Positions 44,906 through 54,677 of a stretch of DNA of 64,000 nucleotides are shown here, one piece after another. The first letter of the stretch is position 1, and each line of letters begins with the position of its first letter. A program made the translations under genes and the position numbers. Source of the stretch: CAWHJB01 sp963698715 (GTDB taxonomy: Bacteria; Chloroflexota; Anaerolineae; Anaerolineales; UBA4823); contig CAVORW010000003.1 of the NCBI GenBank assembly GCA_963698715.1, positions 496,001 through 560,000 on the forward strand, in the 5' to 3' direction. A model generated the notes under the pieces. It was not told the DNA's origin and did no database searches. It saw only the letters and a list, made by a program, of their open reading frames with translations.

Positions 44906-46939
44906 TTATTTCCTGAACTTGTCAATATTAGAGGCTATCCAATAAACTGCATTGGCTAGATGTAGTAAATCTTGGAGGGACCCTCGTGGCGGTGCTTCAT
45001 CAAAGTGACGATTGGTCGAAGGATACCCAAGCATAGCCGTATTCGGAGTGAACTCAATCAAAGCAATTTCATCGCCGCGCGACACCTTGCCGCGATTTTC
45101 ATTTAAAATGATTCCTTGCGAGCGCATCTGATCAGCAAGAAATTGCAGCTTTTGGTAAATATGTGGAGGGGTAATACCAGCAGCACATTGCCCGGATGTC
45201 TCAGCATATAAAGCACCCGAGCCTACGCCGTAATGATCGTTTGGATGTCCGTCGACTATAAAACAAAGGTCTGGGCATTCAATCTGGCGCATTAATCGCC
45301 GCGCCCCTCGAGAAAAGGAGACTGGGTAAAGAGGTGGCCCCTCCTCATCGTCGGAAAAAACAAACCCAATATCAGTATCTGGTGCAGTATTTGAAAATTC
45401 AATGGCTGCCAGCAGGCATGCAGTCACGCCATAGGCATTATCTAAACTGCCACGTATAAAATCCCCTGCTTCGCGCTGCAATGGAAAGTCATAGACAACC
45501 CGATCGCCAGGTAATAAACTGCCTTCCTTAACGGAAAAATAAGGAACCGGGCGCCCATCAATGTCTTCTGGCTTTATTATGCCTCTTGCTACCCGATCCA
45601 TTATGCCGGCCTGGGGGTCGTAGCGCAGCCCAGCTCCTGCTATTTCTATTTGGGAGAGGAAGCTGCAATTGGGTATTAAACGATAATTGTGTTTATCTAG
45701 GGACGGGCCAACAAGGAAGCTGATTTGGTCTGCGTGGGAAAAGAATAAATTCTTAGGGAAGATCGGACCCCAATAGAGGACTGAATTGCCGGTGTTTTGG
45801 TAATTGCTGTCAAAGGTAAAGCCGGGTTTTGCCCACTGACTAAGTATCTCTCGTAGGACTGGTGCACGAGTATAAGCAAGAGTTTGACCAGGAGCCAGCG
45901 TATTGGCTATTTTTTCCAGGATCAACCAGGCCCCATCTATCGAGGAGATTTCGATATTAGGGGGAGGATTTTTTCGATGAGATAGGCTGCCCCTAACGGT
46001 TCGCCTGAGAGGTTGCTGCTCCAACTTTTGAATCTTGGATAGTGTCCATTCCAGCCGATTTTGACGCTTTTCAACTAAATTCGCATCAAAACTTGGTAAG
46101 CCATACTGCTCTAACGCGAAGCTGGCGCTGACAGCAGCCATTGCGGCGGCTTCTGGGATATCCTTACCTTCGCCTAAGCCGACCAGAAACCCCCCACAAT
46201 ATGCATTCCCAGCGCCTGTGACATCCAGCAGCACTTCAGCACAGGCTGGCACGTTCCATTTTTCGCCTCGTTGGTTGCCTATCATAGAACCCATTGCACC
46301 GCGACGAATGGCGACCAAGGGGGCGCCCCAGTCCAATATGATATCTATCATTTTGGACACATCACCTTCACCAGTAATGTGACGCCCTTCCAATTCATTT
46401 GGGGAAAATAAATTCACCTTCGGCAGCACCAATTGGAAATCTTTCGTTTGATCGTGAATATGTCGCTCTGCAGGCTCCCAAACAAAATGGGCTCTCTGAT
46501 TTTGTGCTCTTAACCAGTCAATTTGCTGTTTGAGTTCGGGTAAGCCTTTGTCCCAGTAAATATGATAGCCGAGCGCACTAAGGAAATCTTCTTGCATATT
46601 GTTAAATTCTGGCGTTTGTTTCGACGTAATTGTTGCTGGGTCGCGGAAAACCTCGATACGTGTTTCATCCGGGTGAAATATCTGCCAGGCCCTGGCAGTA
46701 TTGGCATGGATTTCAATCAACCCACTAAGATCGATATTTAGCTGCCTTAATTGTGCGCGGTGATCTGGCCTGAAGTCATACCCTACGTGAGCCAACAGAC
46801 CTAAATTGTCGTTCCAAACTCGTGCACCTGAAAGTGCATGCGAACCTGAACCTCCTAAATTCCCCAGATACATTTGTCCTGTTGATAGTAAAACATCATC
46901 AATAATGATGTTGGCAATCGAGATATATGATAGTTTCAT
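44906..46939 (-). CDS. Fusion of PfkB-type (pseudo)kinase and M42-like peptidase
   Basis: A 677-residue fusion. Residues 1-310 form a PfkB sugar-kinase fold with the start LSYISIANIIIDD, the substrate Gly-Gly loop (LGNLGGSGSHAL) and the second signature DVTGAGNAYCGG. The catalytic Asp of GAGD is Asn, as I recall from Mak32-like relatives, so kinase activity is doubtful. Residues about 345-677 resemble an M42 aminopeptidase: FFSHADQI (His, Asp), GSLDNAYGV, FSDDEEGP (Glu-Glu), FIVDGHPND and a late NRHFDEAP. The metal-binding pattern looks complete. Start overlaps the MFS stop (ATGA). It probably removes an amino acid or opens a peptide bond in a sugar-linked substrate. Confidence 0.75.
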   Translation of the reverse strand: MKLSYISIANIIIDDVLLSTGQMYLGNLGGSGSHALSGARVWNDNLGLLAHVGYDFRPDHRAQLRQLNIDLSGLIEIHANTARAWQIFHPDETRIEVFRDPATITSKQTPEFNNMQEDFLSALGYHIYWDKGLPELKQQIDWLRAQNQRAHFVWEPAERHIHDQTKDFQLVLPKVNLFSPNELEGRHITGEGDVSKMIDIILDWGAPLVAIRRGAMGSMIGNQRGEKWNVPACAEVLLDVTGAGNAYCGGFLVGLGEGKDIPEAAAMAAVSASFALEQYGLPSFDANLVEKRQNRLEWTLSKIQKLEQQPLRRTVRGSLSHRKNPPPNIEISSIDGAWLILEKIANTLAPGQTLAYTRAPVLREILSQWAKPGFTFDSNYQNTGNSVLYWGPIFPKNLFFSHADQISFLVGPSLDKHNYRLIPNCSFLSQIEIAGAGLRYDPQAGIMDRVARGIIKPEDIDGRPVPYFSVKEGSLLPGDRVVYDFPLQREAGDFIRGSLDNAYGVTACLLAAIEFSNTAPDTDIGFVFSDDEEGPPLYPVSFSRGARRLMRQIECPDLCFIVDGHPNDHYGVGSGALYAETSGQCAAGITPPHIYQKLQFLADQMRSQGIILNENRGKVSRGDEIALIEFTPNTAMLGYPSTNRHFDEAPPRGSLQDLLHLANAVYWIASNIDKFRK

Positions 46940-48129
46940 CTTACTCCTGCGGGCACTGGATACTTACCGGGATAAAAAACCGTAATGAGTAACAATACGC
47001 CAATAACCGTAATCAAGGTATTTAATATCCACACTGCATCTATATTTACGCCATCAAATATACTTCCGGCTATAAGTAAACCGATTGCTGGACCAATCCC
47101 ACCCATTGTTGTAGTGTAGATGCTCTGACCGGTTGCGCGCCATTCGTGTGGAATCTGCTGATCTACGAATTTAACTCCAACAACCATTAAGCTCACAATC
47201 GAGAGGCTGTGAAGAACTTGTGTGGGAATGACCAGCAGGGGTTCCTGGATATAGATATATGAAAACCAACGGAAGGGTAAAATGACAATCCCGGCTAACA
47301 GAACAACCGGCAAGCCGTATTGTTTCATCCACTTTGGTACACGCGCCATCAGTGGAACTTCCATGATGGCCTGGAAAGCGATGGCAAATCCGATAATCCA
47401 GCCGCTTGCTTGCAGCATATCCATGTAGATCGCCAGGTATTGCATGCCGATCTCAATCGCGGCCCCGAGAAATAAAACAGCTAACAAGAATCGTAGCAGC
47501 TGCGCCCGCCCATCTAAAATAGTTATACCGTGCAGCCAGTGTGGCACAATTCTTTTCTGCCCTTCAGGTAAGCTCCACGCTACTCCAGCCAATATCAGCA
47601 TACTTCCACAAAACAACCAGGGTAACATGTCACTCAAACGGTCTATTATGAAGCCTCCCATGAGCAACGCTGTGAGGGCGAAACCAATCGATCCCCACAA
47701 TCTGATCAATCCAAATTCATCTTGCTGATTGTTCCGCTCTAAATATTCCAGCACTATCGTAGTGCAGAGCGTTCCAATCGGCGCGTTAAGGAAAGCATAC
47801 GCGACTGTGACCAGAGCTAGACCAAAAAAATGATCCACGAACGGGTAAAAACTAACTGACAGAGCCGTGGTCAAGCAAGCCACACTTAATAGGCAACGGT
47901 GTGATTGGGTTAAATCGCTGAAGAAACTCCAGGCAGGTTGAGCGATGATCCTTACTATGGGCATTAAGGCTAACAGCAGACCAAATTGCCAACCAGTCAG
48001 GTTTTTACTTGTAAGATAAAATGCCAGGTAGGGGCCAAAAATACCAACGCCGAAATATTGAATCATGTAAAACAAGTTAAGCCGTCGCCGGTCTGAAATA
48101 AGTTTTTTGGTTAGGTGGCTTAAATGCAT
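46936..48129 (-). CDS. MFS transporter (MFS_1-like)
   Basis: A 397-residue permease with 12 predicted helices, of the MFS_1-like group related to LacY and nucleoside/proton symporters (FGPYLAFYLTSKNLTGWQFG near the start, WRATGQSIYTTTMGGIGPAIG late). The loop after helix 2 has the family's FSDLTQSHR (variant of the D-R/K motif). It sits between the SIS genes and the PfkB-M42 gene and overlaps the latter. It may be an alternative importer or an exporter for the same compound handled by the ABC permeases. Confidence 0.85.
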   Translation of the reverse strand: MHLSHLTKKLISDRRRLNLFYMIQYFGVGIFGPYLAFYLTSKNLTGWQFGLLLALMPIVRIIAQPAWSFFSDLTQSHRCLLSVACLTTALSVSFYPFVDHFFGLALVTVAYAFLNAPIGTLCTTIVLEYLERNNQQDEFGLIRLWGSIGFALTALLMGGFIIDRLSDMLPWLFCGSMLILAGVAWSLPEGQKRIVPHWLHGITILDGRAQLLRFLLAVLFLGAAIEIGMQYLAIYMDMLQASGWIIGFAIAFQAIMEVPLMARVPKWMKQYGLPVVLLAGIVILPFRWFSYIYIQEPLLVIPTQVLHSLSIVSLMVVGVKFVDQQIPHEWRATGQSIYTTTMGGIGPAIGLLIAGSIFDGVNIDAVWILNTLITVIGVLLLITVFYPGKYPVPAGVR

Positions 48130-48170
48130 AACTTCATTTATTCATCAGCCTTTCGCTGTGATGACAATAT

Positions 48171-49301
48171 TTACCAACCGGACTTATCAATAACTTTGCT
48201 GGAACGAATCGTGTTATTACCCAACGCGTAAGGTTGAAATGATGAACCAAAGTAACCTTCCCCTAAGATTTCCGCAAGGTGCCCTGCAAATATTTCTCCA
48301 GCTAGCGAATAGACCATAGGGGTATAGATTTCCGGAGTCTCCCCGCACACTGGCAGCACAATATCCGCCCAATCAGATACTTTCTGTTCCCCGTCTTGAA
48401 CCACGGCAATAGTAGTGCGTCCCACTCTTTTCATTGGTTCCATCATTTCAAGCATGCGACCATAACCACGATCCATTGGAGTTATAACAAAAGTGGGAGT
48501 GTCACTATCCACGGTTATAAAATATTGGAGATGTGCATATTCCTCTGTATCCTGACCAGTGGCATGTCTACCGGTAGCCTCGACAATCTTCGCTGCACTA
48601 AACCAGGCCGTTCCCAGGTTGGGCCCGTGCCCTACGAATACATAGTTTTTATGCTGGGATAGTCGTTGAGCTAGATCTTTTATCTTTTCCTGGTTGGCTG
48701 CAATGGTTTGTTCAATTACATCGGCTGTGCCCTTTAATTTTCTCCGCAAAATATCGGCCTCATCTCGTGATAATTTGTTGCGAATTTCCCCAAAGCGGAT
48801 TGCCAGTAAGAACAGGGAGAGCATGGAAGCACGGTATGAGCGGACCCCTGGTGCGTCCGGGAAGCTGGGAATAGTGCAGTCCAGAACTTTCATTGCTGAC
48901 ATGCCGACTGGGGATCCTGGATTGGCCGTGACACCTAAGGTCATGGCCCCTTCGGTACGAGCTATTTGCAGCGCCTCTATTGTTCTGGCAACACTCCCTG
49001 ATACGGATACTCCAATCACTAAGGGGTTCATTGGAAAGCTTTTTGCCTGGTACACCGCGCTATAACGGGCGAATTGCATGGAGGTTAATACCTCAGTTGG
49101 AATCCCGCTAAGACTTGCATAGGCAAGCTCTGTTGCCAAGCCCGCAAAATAGGAGTCACCACACCCAGTGATGATTATTTTTTTTGTGGAAAGTATTTCA
49201 TTGTGGTTGAATGTGAGCCTGACTTTTTCATCTAAACTATGAAACTCAGATCTAATCAGTTCAGGTAAACTTTCAACTTGTGCGATCATGTTATTTGTCA
49301 T
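48171..49301 (-). CDS. SIS-domain sugar isomerase/deglycase-like protein (second)
   Basis: A 376-residue protein with two SIS domains, like the isomerase half of GlmS and the deglycases FrlB and FraB. First-domain motifs: ITGCGDSYFAG, GVSVSGSVART. Second domain: FVGHGPNLGTAW and a catalytic-looking EEYAHLQYF (Glu, His). It acts on a sugar phosphate, either moving an amino group or releasing an amino acid from a phosphorylated fructosamine. AAGGAG precedes the ATG. Confidence 0.8.
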   Translation of the reverse strand: MTNNMIAQVESLPELIRSEFHSLDEKVRLTFNHNEILSTKKIIITGCGDSYFAGLATELAYASLSGIPTEVLTSMQFARYSAVYQAKSFPMNPLVIGVSVSGSVARTIEALQIARTEGAMTLGVTANPGSPVGMSAMKVLDCTIPSFPDAPGVRSYRASMLSLFLLAIRFGEIRNKLSRDEADILRRKLKGTADVIEQTIAANQEKIKDLAQRLSQHKNYVFVGHGPNLGTAWFSAAKIVEATGRHATGQDTEEYAHLQYFITVDSDTPTFVITPMDRGYGRMLEMMEPMKRVGRTTIAVVQDGEQKVSDWADIVLPVCGETPEIYTPMVYSLAGEIFAGHLAEILGEGYFGSSFQPYALGNNTIRSSKVIDKSGW

Positions 49302-49464
49302 GTTGAACTCCTTAAATTAGGATTTCCTGTAAACAGAGCCACTTCAGTGCTGGAGAGCTACATCCTTGTGCATTTTTTGGCTTTGAGATGAGAATTTCAA
49401 TTGCAACGAATCTTGTTGATAATCAGCCAACCAGCGGCGGGTTGCCATCAATTTAAAAGTTCGT

Positions 49465-50556
49465 TTAATCTGAATCCCAGGGTCTTTGATATCCGCTTGC
49501 CAATCGGCTTTTTGTCAGCTCAATGCTAAATTGCTGTAATGGCAGCAGGGATAATAATGGGCTCATTTCATACGGCACTTCAGGTATTCTTATAATCGTA
49601 TTCGCCGACGATTCGATTCGCTCATTGTCTTTGTTGATTATTACTGTGATGTAACCTCCCCTATGTTTCACCGCTTCAACTGTATCGAGATAACGCTGAT
49701 ATGCCGGATCTCTTGGCGCGATCAAGAAAATAGGCATTCCGAGATCAATTGTATGAACTCTCAAAGAGTGATGAAACTCTTCTACATACAAAGGTACTCC
49801 CACCCTCTGGGGTCCTTCAGCCATTAAAGCTCCCCCAATATTGGCTACACCATATCCCTGGCCACTTCCAATAAAGTACATCGTCTCGACAGCTACAAGC
49901 TTTTGTCCAAGTCGTTTTGTCAGAGAGCTGGATTGATGTAGGACATTCTTCATTAGCAAAGGGATGTCAGCTAAAATTTCGAATAGTTCTTCGCCCTTGT
50001 GTTTAGAAAGCGTCCCGTTTAGCTTTCCCATCTGGATAGCCAGGTCTAGCAGAAGCATGATCGTCGCAGTTGTAGTTTGGGTAGGCCAACCCTTCTTGAC
50101 AGCACCAGGGATTAATTTGTACTGGGGTTTTGAGAAAAATGGGTTTTCGATATTTGCATAATCTGTTATACCAATGACGAGTGCTTTGCTTGAGAGCGCA
50201 CGGTCCAAGGCATCCCGGGTTGTGGATAATCGTCCACTGGAGCTAATTACAATCACGGCTGAATTTTCATTTATCCCAACGTCGCCATAGATAGCATATT
50301 CATATGCCTGCGTGATTATGAGGGGTGTACGTGCATATTCTCGATATGCCTGCTCCACACATTGGCCTGCAAACATCGAATCACCTGAACCAACCAGATA
50401 CAGGTGGTTAATGTTTTTATTGACGATGATTTGTGCTAACTCGACAATAGAAGAATGATTGGCATTAATTGCAGCCGAGACGGCCTCAGGTTGGCTGTTG
50501 ACTTCACAAATTGTCTCTTCGAGGGGCATCATTACAGAATCCATGTACATAACCAC
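49465..50556 (-). CDS. SIS-domain sugar isomerase/deglycase-like protein (first)
   Basis: A 363-residue paralogue of the neighbouring SIS protein with YLVGSGDSMFAG, VISSSGRLSTTR in domain one and YFIGSGQGYGVA in domain two, then EEFHHSLR, which places Glu and His as in FrlB/FraB and GlmS. The frame begins with a GTG at 50556; the ATG at 50550 has AGGG eight bases before it and may be the true start. Two different SIS enzymes in one locus could act as isomerase and deglycase, or form a heteromer. Confidence 0.8.
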   Translation of the reverse strand: MVMYMDSVMMPLEETICEVNSQPEAVSAAINANHSSIVELAQIIVNKNINHLYLVGSGDSMFAGQCVEQAYREYARTPLIITQAYEYAIYGDVGINENSAVIVISSSGRLSTTRDALDRALSSKALVIGITDYANIENPFFSKPQYKLIPGAVKKGWPTQTTTATIMLLLDLAIQMGKLNGTLSKHKGEELFEILADIPLLMKNVLHQSSSLTKRLGQKLVAVETMYFIGSGQGYGVANIGGALMAEGPQRVGVPLYVEEFHHSLRVHTIDLGMPIFLIAPRDPAYQRYLDTVEAVKHRGGYITVIINKDNERIESSANTIIRIPEVPYEMSPLLSLLPLQQFSIELTKSRLASGYQRPWDSD

Positions 50557-50640
50557 ATCCCTATCTTAACTGTTCTTGAGAACCAAAGGCATCTGCAGTT
50601 CTCATTCTGCAAAATATTTATATACATCGAATTCTTTAAT

Positions 50641-52071
50641 CTAACCTTGGAAAGTTCGACCCACCCAAATGGGATTGCTCAAGACCCGCATTGAGGAATA
50701 ATCACGCCAGAGGATACCGGTATATGGCAGGATTGTTGCACTATCATGTAACTCAATCCGGTAGTAGCTATCCTTCTGGTTTTTGGCATCCACGAATTCA
50801 ATTCGCTGCCATCCTTTACCATTTCCAGTGGTTGTGATGACCTCAATAATCATGCCGTTCTTAATAATGAATAGATTGAGAGGCAGCTCCCATTTGTAAT
50901 CTATAAGCAAAGTAACAGGACCATCATTGGGTAAAGATTCCCACATTTCTGCTAATACACCAGATTTGTTTTGAGCTTTAAATCGTAATTCTGGCCCACG
51001 ACTGATATATACTTGCCCACGTCTCAGGCCATCCAGAATACCTTTCTCGCTCAATTCGTCGGCATGAATCCAAGTCACAACTTGACCAAGCTCGTGTAGA
51101 CCATTGTATGGATTGTGACTATCTATGCCCCCTACCCCCACAATTCTATATCCGGAATTCAAATGCTGGTCCCAAAGGGACAGCTGATAACTATTGTTGG
51201 CGCCCTCCAGATTGTGGTAAATCTCTTCCAGATCGACCAGGCTCCAATCGAGTTCAAAATCTTGCCAGCTTAAATGCCCGCTGAACGCATGATTGACGCA
51301 AAAAAGGCCACCTTGCGCATGTACTTCATGAGCCGCTTCGTTGACGCTCCACCCAGGTTGATCGATATATACATTGACCCATTCTGATAATCCATGCAAG
51401 TTTGCATGCCCAATATGACTTGTAATTTCCAGCGACCGGATTAAGGCGGTTCTTGAGTTTACTAGTTTAGCCAGTTTGTGCCACTGGCTGCTGGTTGTGT
51501 GATCGGTCAGTGAAATATAATCCAACCCATAATCGATGGCTGCTTCAATGACTTTTTCGACCGGATATTTACCGTCGCTCTCAGTTGAATGGGCATGAAG
51601 TTCACCTTTATACCAGCCGGACCCTGGTTTGGTAATATGATTTTCTGGATATGTAAGCTCAATCGCAGCCGGAAGATTCTCATCCAGCTCGTAGTAAGCA
51701 ATCAATTGGTAGTCAGTTTCACCGTGAAGGACGCGGATATCGATCTGAATTTGCCATTTTCCTGGAGTAAGCTGACCCGGAATTGCACCTTCGCTGGCCG
51801 AGTCTGGCGTAGCCCATAATTCTAGAATTACATCCCCTCTACCGCCAGGATTCATGCGATGTCCACGGAAACCATGCGGATCATGAAATGAAACAAACAT
51901 CACTTCTTTTTTTGGTTTCGTGTCCGAAAATTCATTATGATAAGAAAATATAAGTCCTACCTTTGATACACCCGCCGGCACATCGATGTAATGTTGAATA
52001 TATTTATCATCCGGGTCGGGAAGTAAATGTTCAGCGATATCTAATAAAATGTGTCGTTGTCCAGAGTTCAT
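50641..52071 (-). CDS. PHP-domain metallohydrolase (CehA/McbA-like), copy 1
   Basis: A 476-residue protein: an N-terminal beta domain of about 175 residues and a PHP metal-dependent hydrolase domain with WYKGELHAHSTESDGKYP, DYISLTDHTTSSQWH, SLEITSHIGHANLHG and GGIDSHNPYNG as metal ligands. The C-terminus has LRRGQVYISRGPE and a beta tail. The wider frame reaches 52176, but the ATG at 52071 follows GGTGAGG and gives the same length as the paralogue at 60.8 kb. PHP proteins cleave phosphoesters or related bonds; this subgroup includes CehA-type carbaryl hydrolase relatives, substrate unknown. Downstream of the SBP gene with a hairpin between. Confidence 0.85.
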   Translation of the reverse strand: MNSGQRHILLDIAEHLLPDPDDKYIQHYIDVPAGVSKVGLIFSYHNEFSDTKPKKEVMFVSFHDPHGFRGHRMNPGGRGDVILELWATPDSASEGAIPGQLTPGKWQIQIDIRVLHGETDYQLIAYYELDENLPAAIELTYPENHITKPGSGWYKGELHAHSTESDGKYPVEKVIEAAIDYGLDYISLTDHTTSSQWHKLAKLVNSRTALIRSLEITSHIGHANLHGLSEWVNVYIDQPGWSVNEAAHEVHAQGGLFCVNHAFSGHLSWQDFELDWSLVDLEEIYHNLEGANNSYQLSLWDQHLNSGYRIVGVGGIDSHNPYNGLHELGQVVTWIHADELSEKGILDGLRRGQVYISRGPELRFKAQNKSGVLAEMWESLPNDGPVTLLIDYKWELPLNLFIIKNGMIIEVITTTGNGKGWQRIEFVDAKNQKDSYYRIELHDSATILPYTGILWRDYSSMRVLSNPIWVGRTFQG

Positions 52072-52153
52072 AGCCTCACCAAAATACTTTAATTTTCTCA
52101 GAAACGCACTCATCAAGAGTTTATAATTTATTCGGTCCAGACAAAATTGTTGG

Positions 52154-52193
52154 ATAGGGAGAGCAGGCAGATACAATTGCCTGCCCTCCCTAT
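52154..52193 (-). promoter_or_regulatory. Intercistronic hairpin between the SBP pseudogene and the PHP gene
   Basis: Arms ATAGGGAGAGCAGGCA and its complement (one A:C mismatch) with an 8-nt loop, 24 nt after the SBP stop at 52217. No T tract. Such stem-loops behind binding-protein genes often protect the upstream message and lower expression of the genes after them. Confidence 0.55.
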
Positions 52194-52216
52194 GTTAGTT
52201 ATCTATTATCCCCCGG

Positions 52217-53566
52217 CTATTTGATTAGCTTATCTGCTGGGATACTGTCGATGGTCAGGTTCAGCTGTTCAGCGGCATCATCCAGAACGGATTGGGCATC
52301 CTCGTCATTGAGAATAATCCGATCGAGAGCTGCTTGCATAACAGATGCCCACTCGGGAGCATTGAATACACCGCATGATGTAGGTTTCACGTAATCCAAC
52401 TGGGAAACACTGATCAGCCAGGTGGGGTGGGTCTGATGGAATTCTTTAACTTCCGGTAATTCAAGCACGCTGTAGCGTGTTGGCATATAGCCAGTTTCCA
52501 TATGGAACCAGGCCGAATTCTCGGTATTGGTTGCAAATTTCAAAAACTCCCAGGCAGCTTCTTTCTCTGCTTGAGTTGCGCTTGCTGAGATTGCCAGGTT
52601 CGCACCTCCACTTGTTACCGCGGGCGTTCCGTTTTCAGCAAAAGGGAATTTCGCAAAACCCCAATCGAAATCTACACGGTCTTCCATACTTCCTTGCAAA
52701 GCAGTGGAACTTCGCGTAAATAGAACCTTACCTTGAACCCATTCGAAAGATACTTCGTCGAAATTCCCAACGGGATTAGCCCCAATCAAGAACAATTCAG
52801 TATCGTAAACGTTGTCTTGCAATAGCTTGGCTACTTCAAGTCCGCCTTCGCCTTCTTGATTGAATACAAACCGGCAGTTTTCGTCACTAATTCTTCCACC
52901 AAATTGATAAACTAGAGGTTCGAACATCCATTGGGCATTAGACTCTTTGCCATATGTGATGTAATAATCGTCACCAAGGGCTTTTACGCTGGCGCCATCA
53001 GTAATTAGCGCAGCCCATGTCTCTGGCGGGGTTTCAGGATCTAACCCGGCTTAAGTCATTAAGTCTTTGTTGTAGAACATGCCTTGTGTGCTGCGATTAA
53101 ATGGAACTGCATAAACTTGACCCTGGTATGACAAATCTACTAACAAGCCGGGAATAAAATCCTCTAAATCTTCTTCCGATGCCAGGTTGTTAATTGGCTC
53201 AAACGCGCCTTCTTTTGCATAAAAAGGTACGTATTTGTAGTCAACCATTGTGATGGGAGGCGGGTTACCGGCAGCCAGTGAGGCGAGGAGTTTCTGCTGC
53301 AGGTCGTCATAACCACCCTGTCGTTCATTGATGATTACAATGCCATCCTGGCTGCCGTTGAAGTCGTCGACTAGTTTCTGGATGCGGTCCCCGTTTGCGC
53401 CGCCTAATAAAGTCCAGAATGCAAGTTCAATGATTTCCCCTTCTCCATCGTCGGGTGGAGCAGCTTCTTGTGTTTGTACAGTAACTTCGGGTGTGCTTGC
53501 CTGGCAGGCGCTTAAAACGATGCTGAGAACGATCATCAGACTGAAAATTATTTTTGTGGCCTTCAT
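52217..53566 (-). pseudogene. ABC sugar-binding lipoprotein interrupted by one stop codon
   Basis: Two adjacent frames (53566-53051 and on to 52217) are one gene in one reading frame with a TAA at 53053-53051. Reading through the stop gives YNKDLMT, stop, AGLDPETPPETW; the intact paralogue at 62.3 kb has YNKELFRQAGLDPESPPQTW, so the stop replaces its Gln. The N-terminus has a signal peptide with lipobox VLSACQAS and the rest matches family-1 sugar-binding proteins (COG1653). Without readthrough only a 171-residue N-terminal piece would be made. It could be a nonsense mutation, a sequencing error or a recoded stop. GAAGGAG precedes the ATG at 53566. Confidence 0.85.
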
Positions 53567-53650
53567 TTTTTCTCTCCTTCATTCGCAAAGAATTATTCGG
53601 ACCGATATAAATTGGGATAGCAACTTTTTAATAGTTCATCTCCTTTCATT

Positions 53651-54496
53651 TCAAACTCCTTTTAGTCCAGAACGAGTAACACCTTCCACGAAATATCTTT
53701 GGAAGAATGCAAATATCAACATTACGGGCAAGATGACGAAAACTGTAGCAGCCATAATGATTTGCCACTGTGACGCTCCTTCTGGGCCCATTCTTAATCC
53801 CACAAGCCCGACAGGCAGTGTTCGCATATTGGTAGAGTTGGTCATAATTAAGACCCAGAAGTAATTATTCCACCGCCAATTAAAACTCAACAAACTAAAT
53901 GTCAATAAGGTTGGCACATTCAATGGGATCATGATGTTGCGTAAAATTTGGATGTGGTTGGCGCCATCGATCAATGCAGCATCGACCAGATCTCTTGGGA
54001 TAGACAAGAATGCTTGGCGTATCAAAAAAGTCCCAAAAGCGGTCACAGAAACCGGAATGATTAAGGCCCAATATGTATCAAGCCAATTTAAACGGGATAC
54101 AACAATATAATTTGGGATAATTGTTACCTGTCCAGGGATCATCAGGACTGCCAGAAAGAGTAAAAATAGGATGTCTCTACCTGGAAAATTGATCCATGAA
54201 AATGCATAGGCGCTTAAGAAACCGTTGATGACCTGCAAAAAGGTAGCGCTGAATGAAACAATCAAACTATTTTTTAAGAAAATATCGAAAGGCGCTGATT
54301 CCCAGGCCGTAAGATAATTTCTCCATGTTAGAGGATCAGGGATCCATTTTGGGGGAATTTGATAAACGCTCCGCAAATCGGGTTGAAGGCTGGTTGATAT
54401 CATCCAAACAAATGGCAGAAGCACTAGAGCAGAAACAACTATCAAGATTGAAGTAGAAACGGTATTCCAAATCTGTCTACTCGTTTGTCTTTTCAT
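53651..54496 (-). CDS. ABC sugar transporter permease, MalG-type
   Basis: A 281-residue inner-membrane permease of the COG0395 type with six helices and the EAA loop (DAALIDGANHIQILRNIMIPLN). It pairs with the MalF-type protein encoded just upstream. No ATPase gene lies in the window, so it probably uses a shared MsmX/UgpC-like ATPase. AAGGA precedes the ATG at 54496. It resembles the partial permease at the right end of the window. Confidence 0.9.
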   Translation of the reverse strand: MKRQTSRQIWNTVSTSILIVVSALVLLPFVWMISTSLQPDLRSVYQIPPKWIPDPLTWRNYLTAWESAPFDIFLKNSLIVSFSATFLQVINGFLSAYAFSWINFPGRDILFLLFLAVLMIPGQVTIIPNYIVVSRLNWLDTYWALIIPVSVTAFGTFLIRQAFLSIPRDLVDAALIDGANHIQILRNIMIPLNVPTLLTFSLLSFNWRWNNYFWVLIMTNSTNMRTLPVGLVGLRMGPEGASQWQIIMAATVFVILPVMLIFAFFQRYFVEGVTRSGLKGV

Positions 54497-54677
54497 GCTG
54501 AATCCTTAATTTGGCGGAAGATTGATCTACATTTGTTCTCAAGTGAATATCCTAAAAAGTTTTAATAATGGCTCAAGCTTCGAATTGATAGCCGATATCA
54601 CAAATCCTGGTATAACCCGTGCCCATCGTCTTTCTTATCAATTTACTAAGCAAGTACAGCAGGCAGGCAAAAGACCG

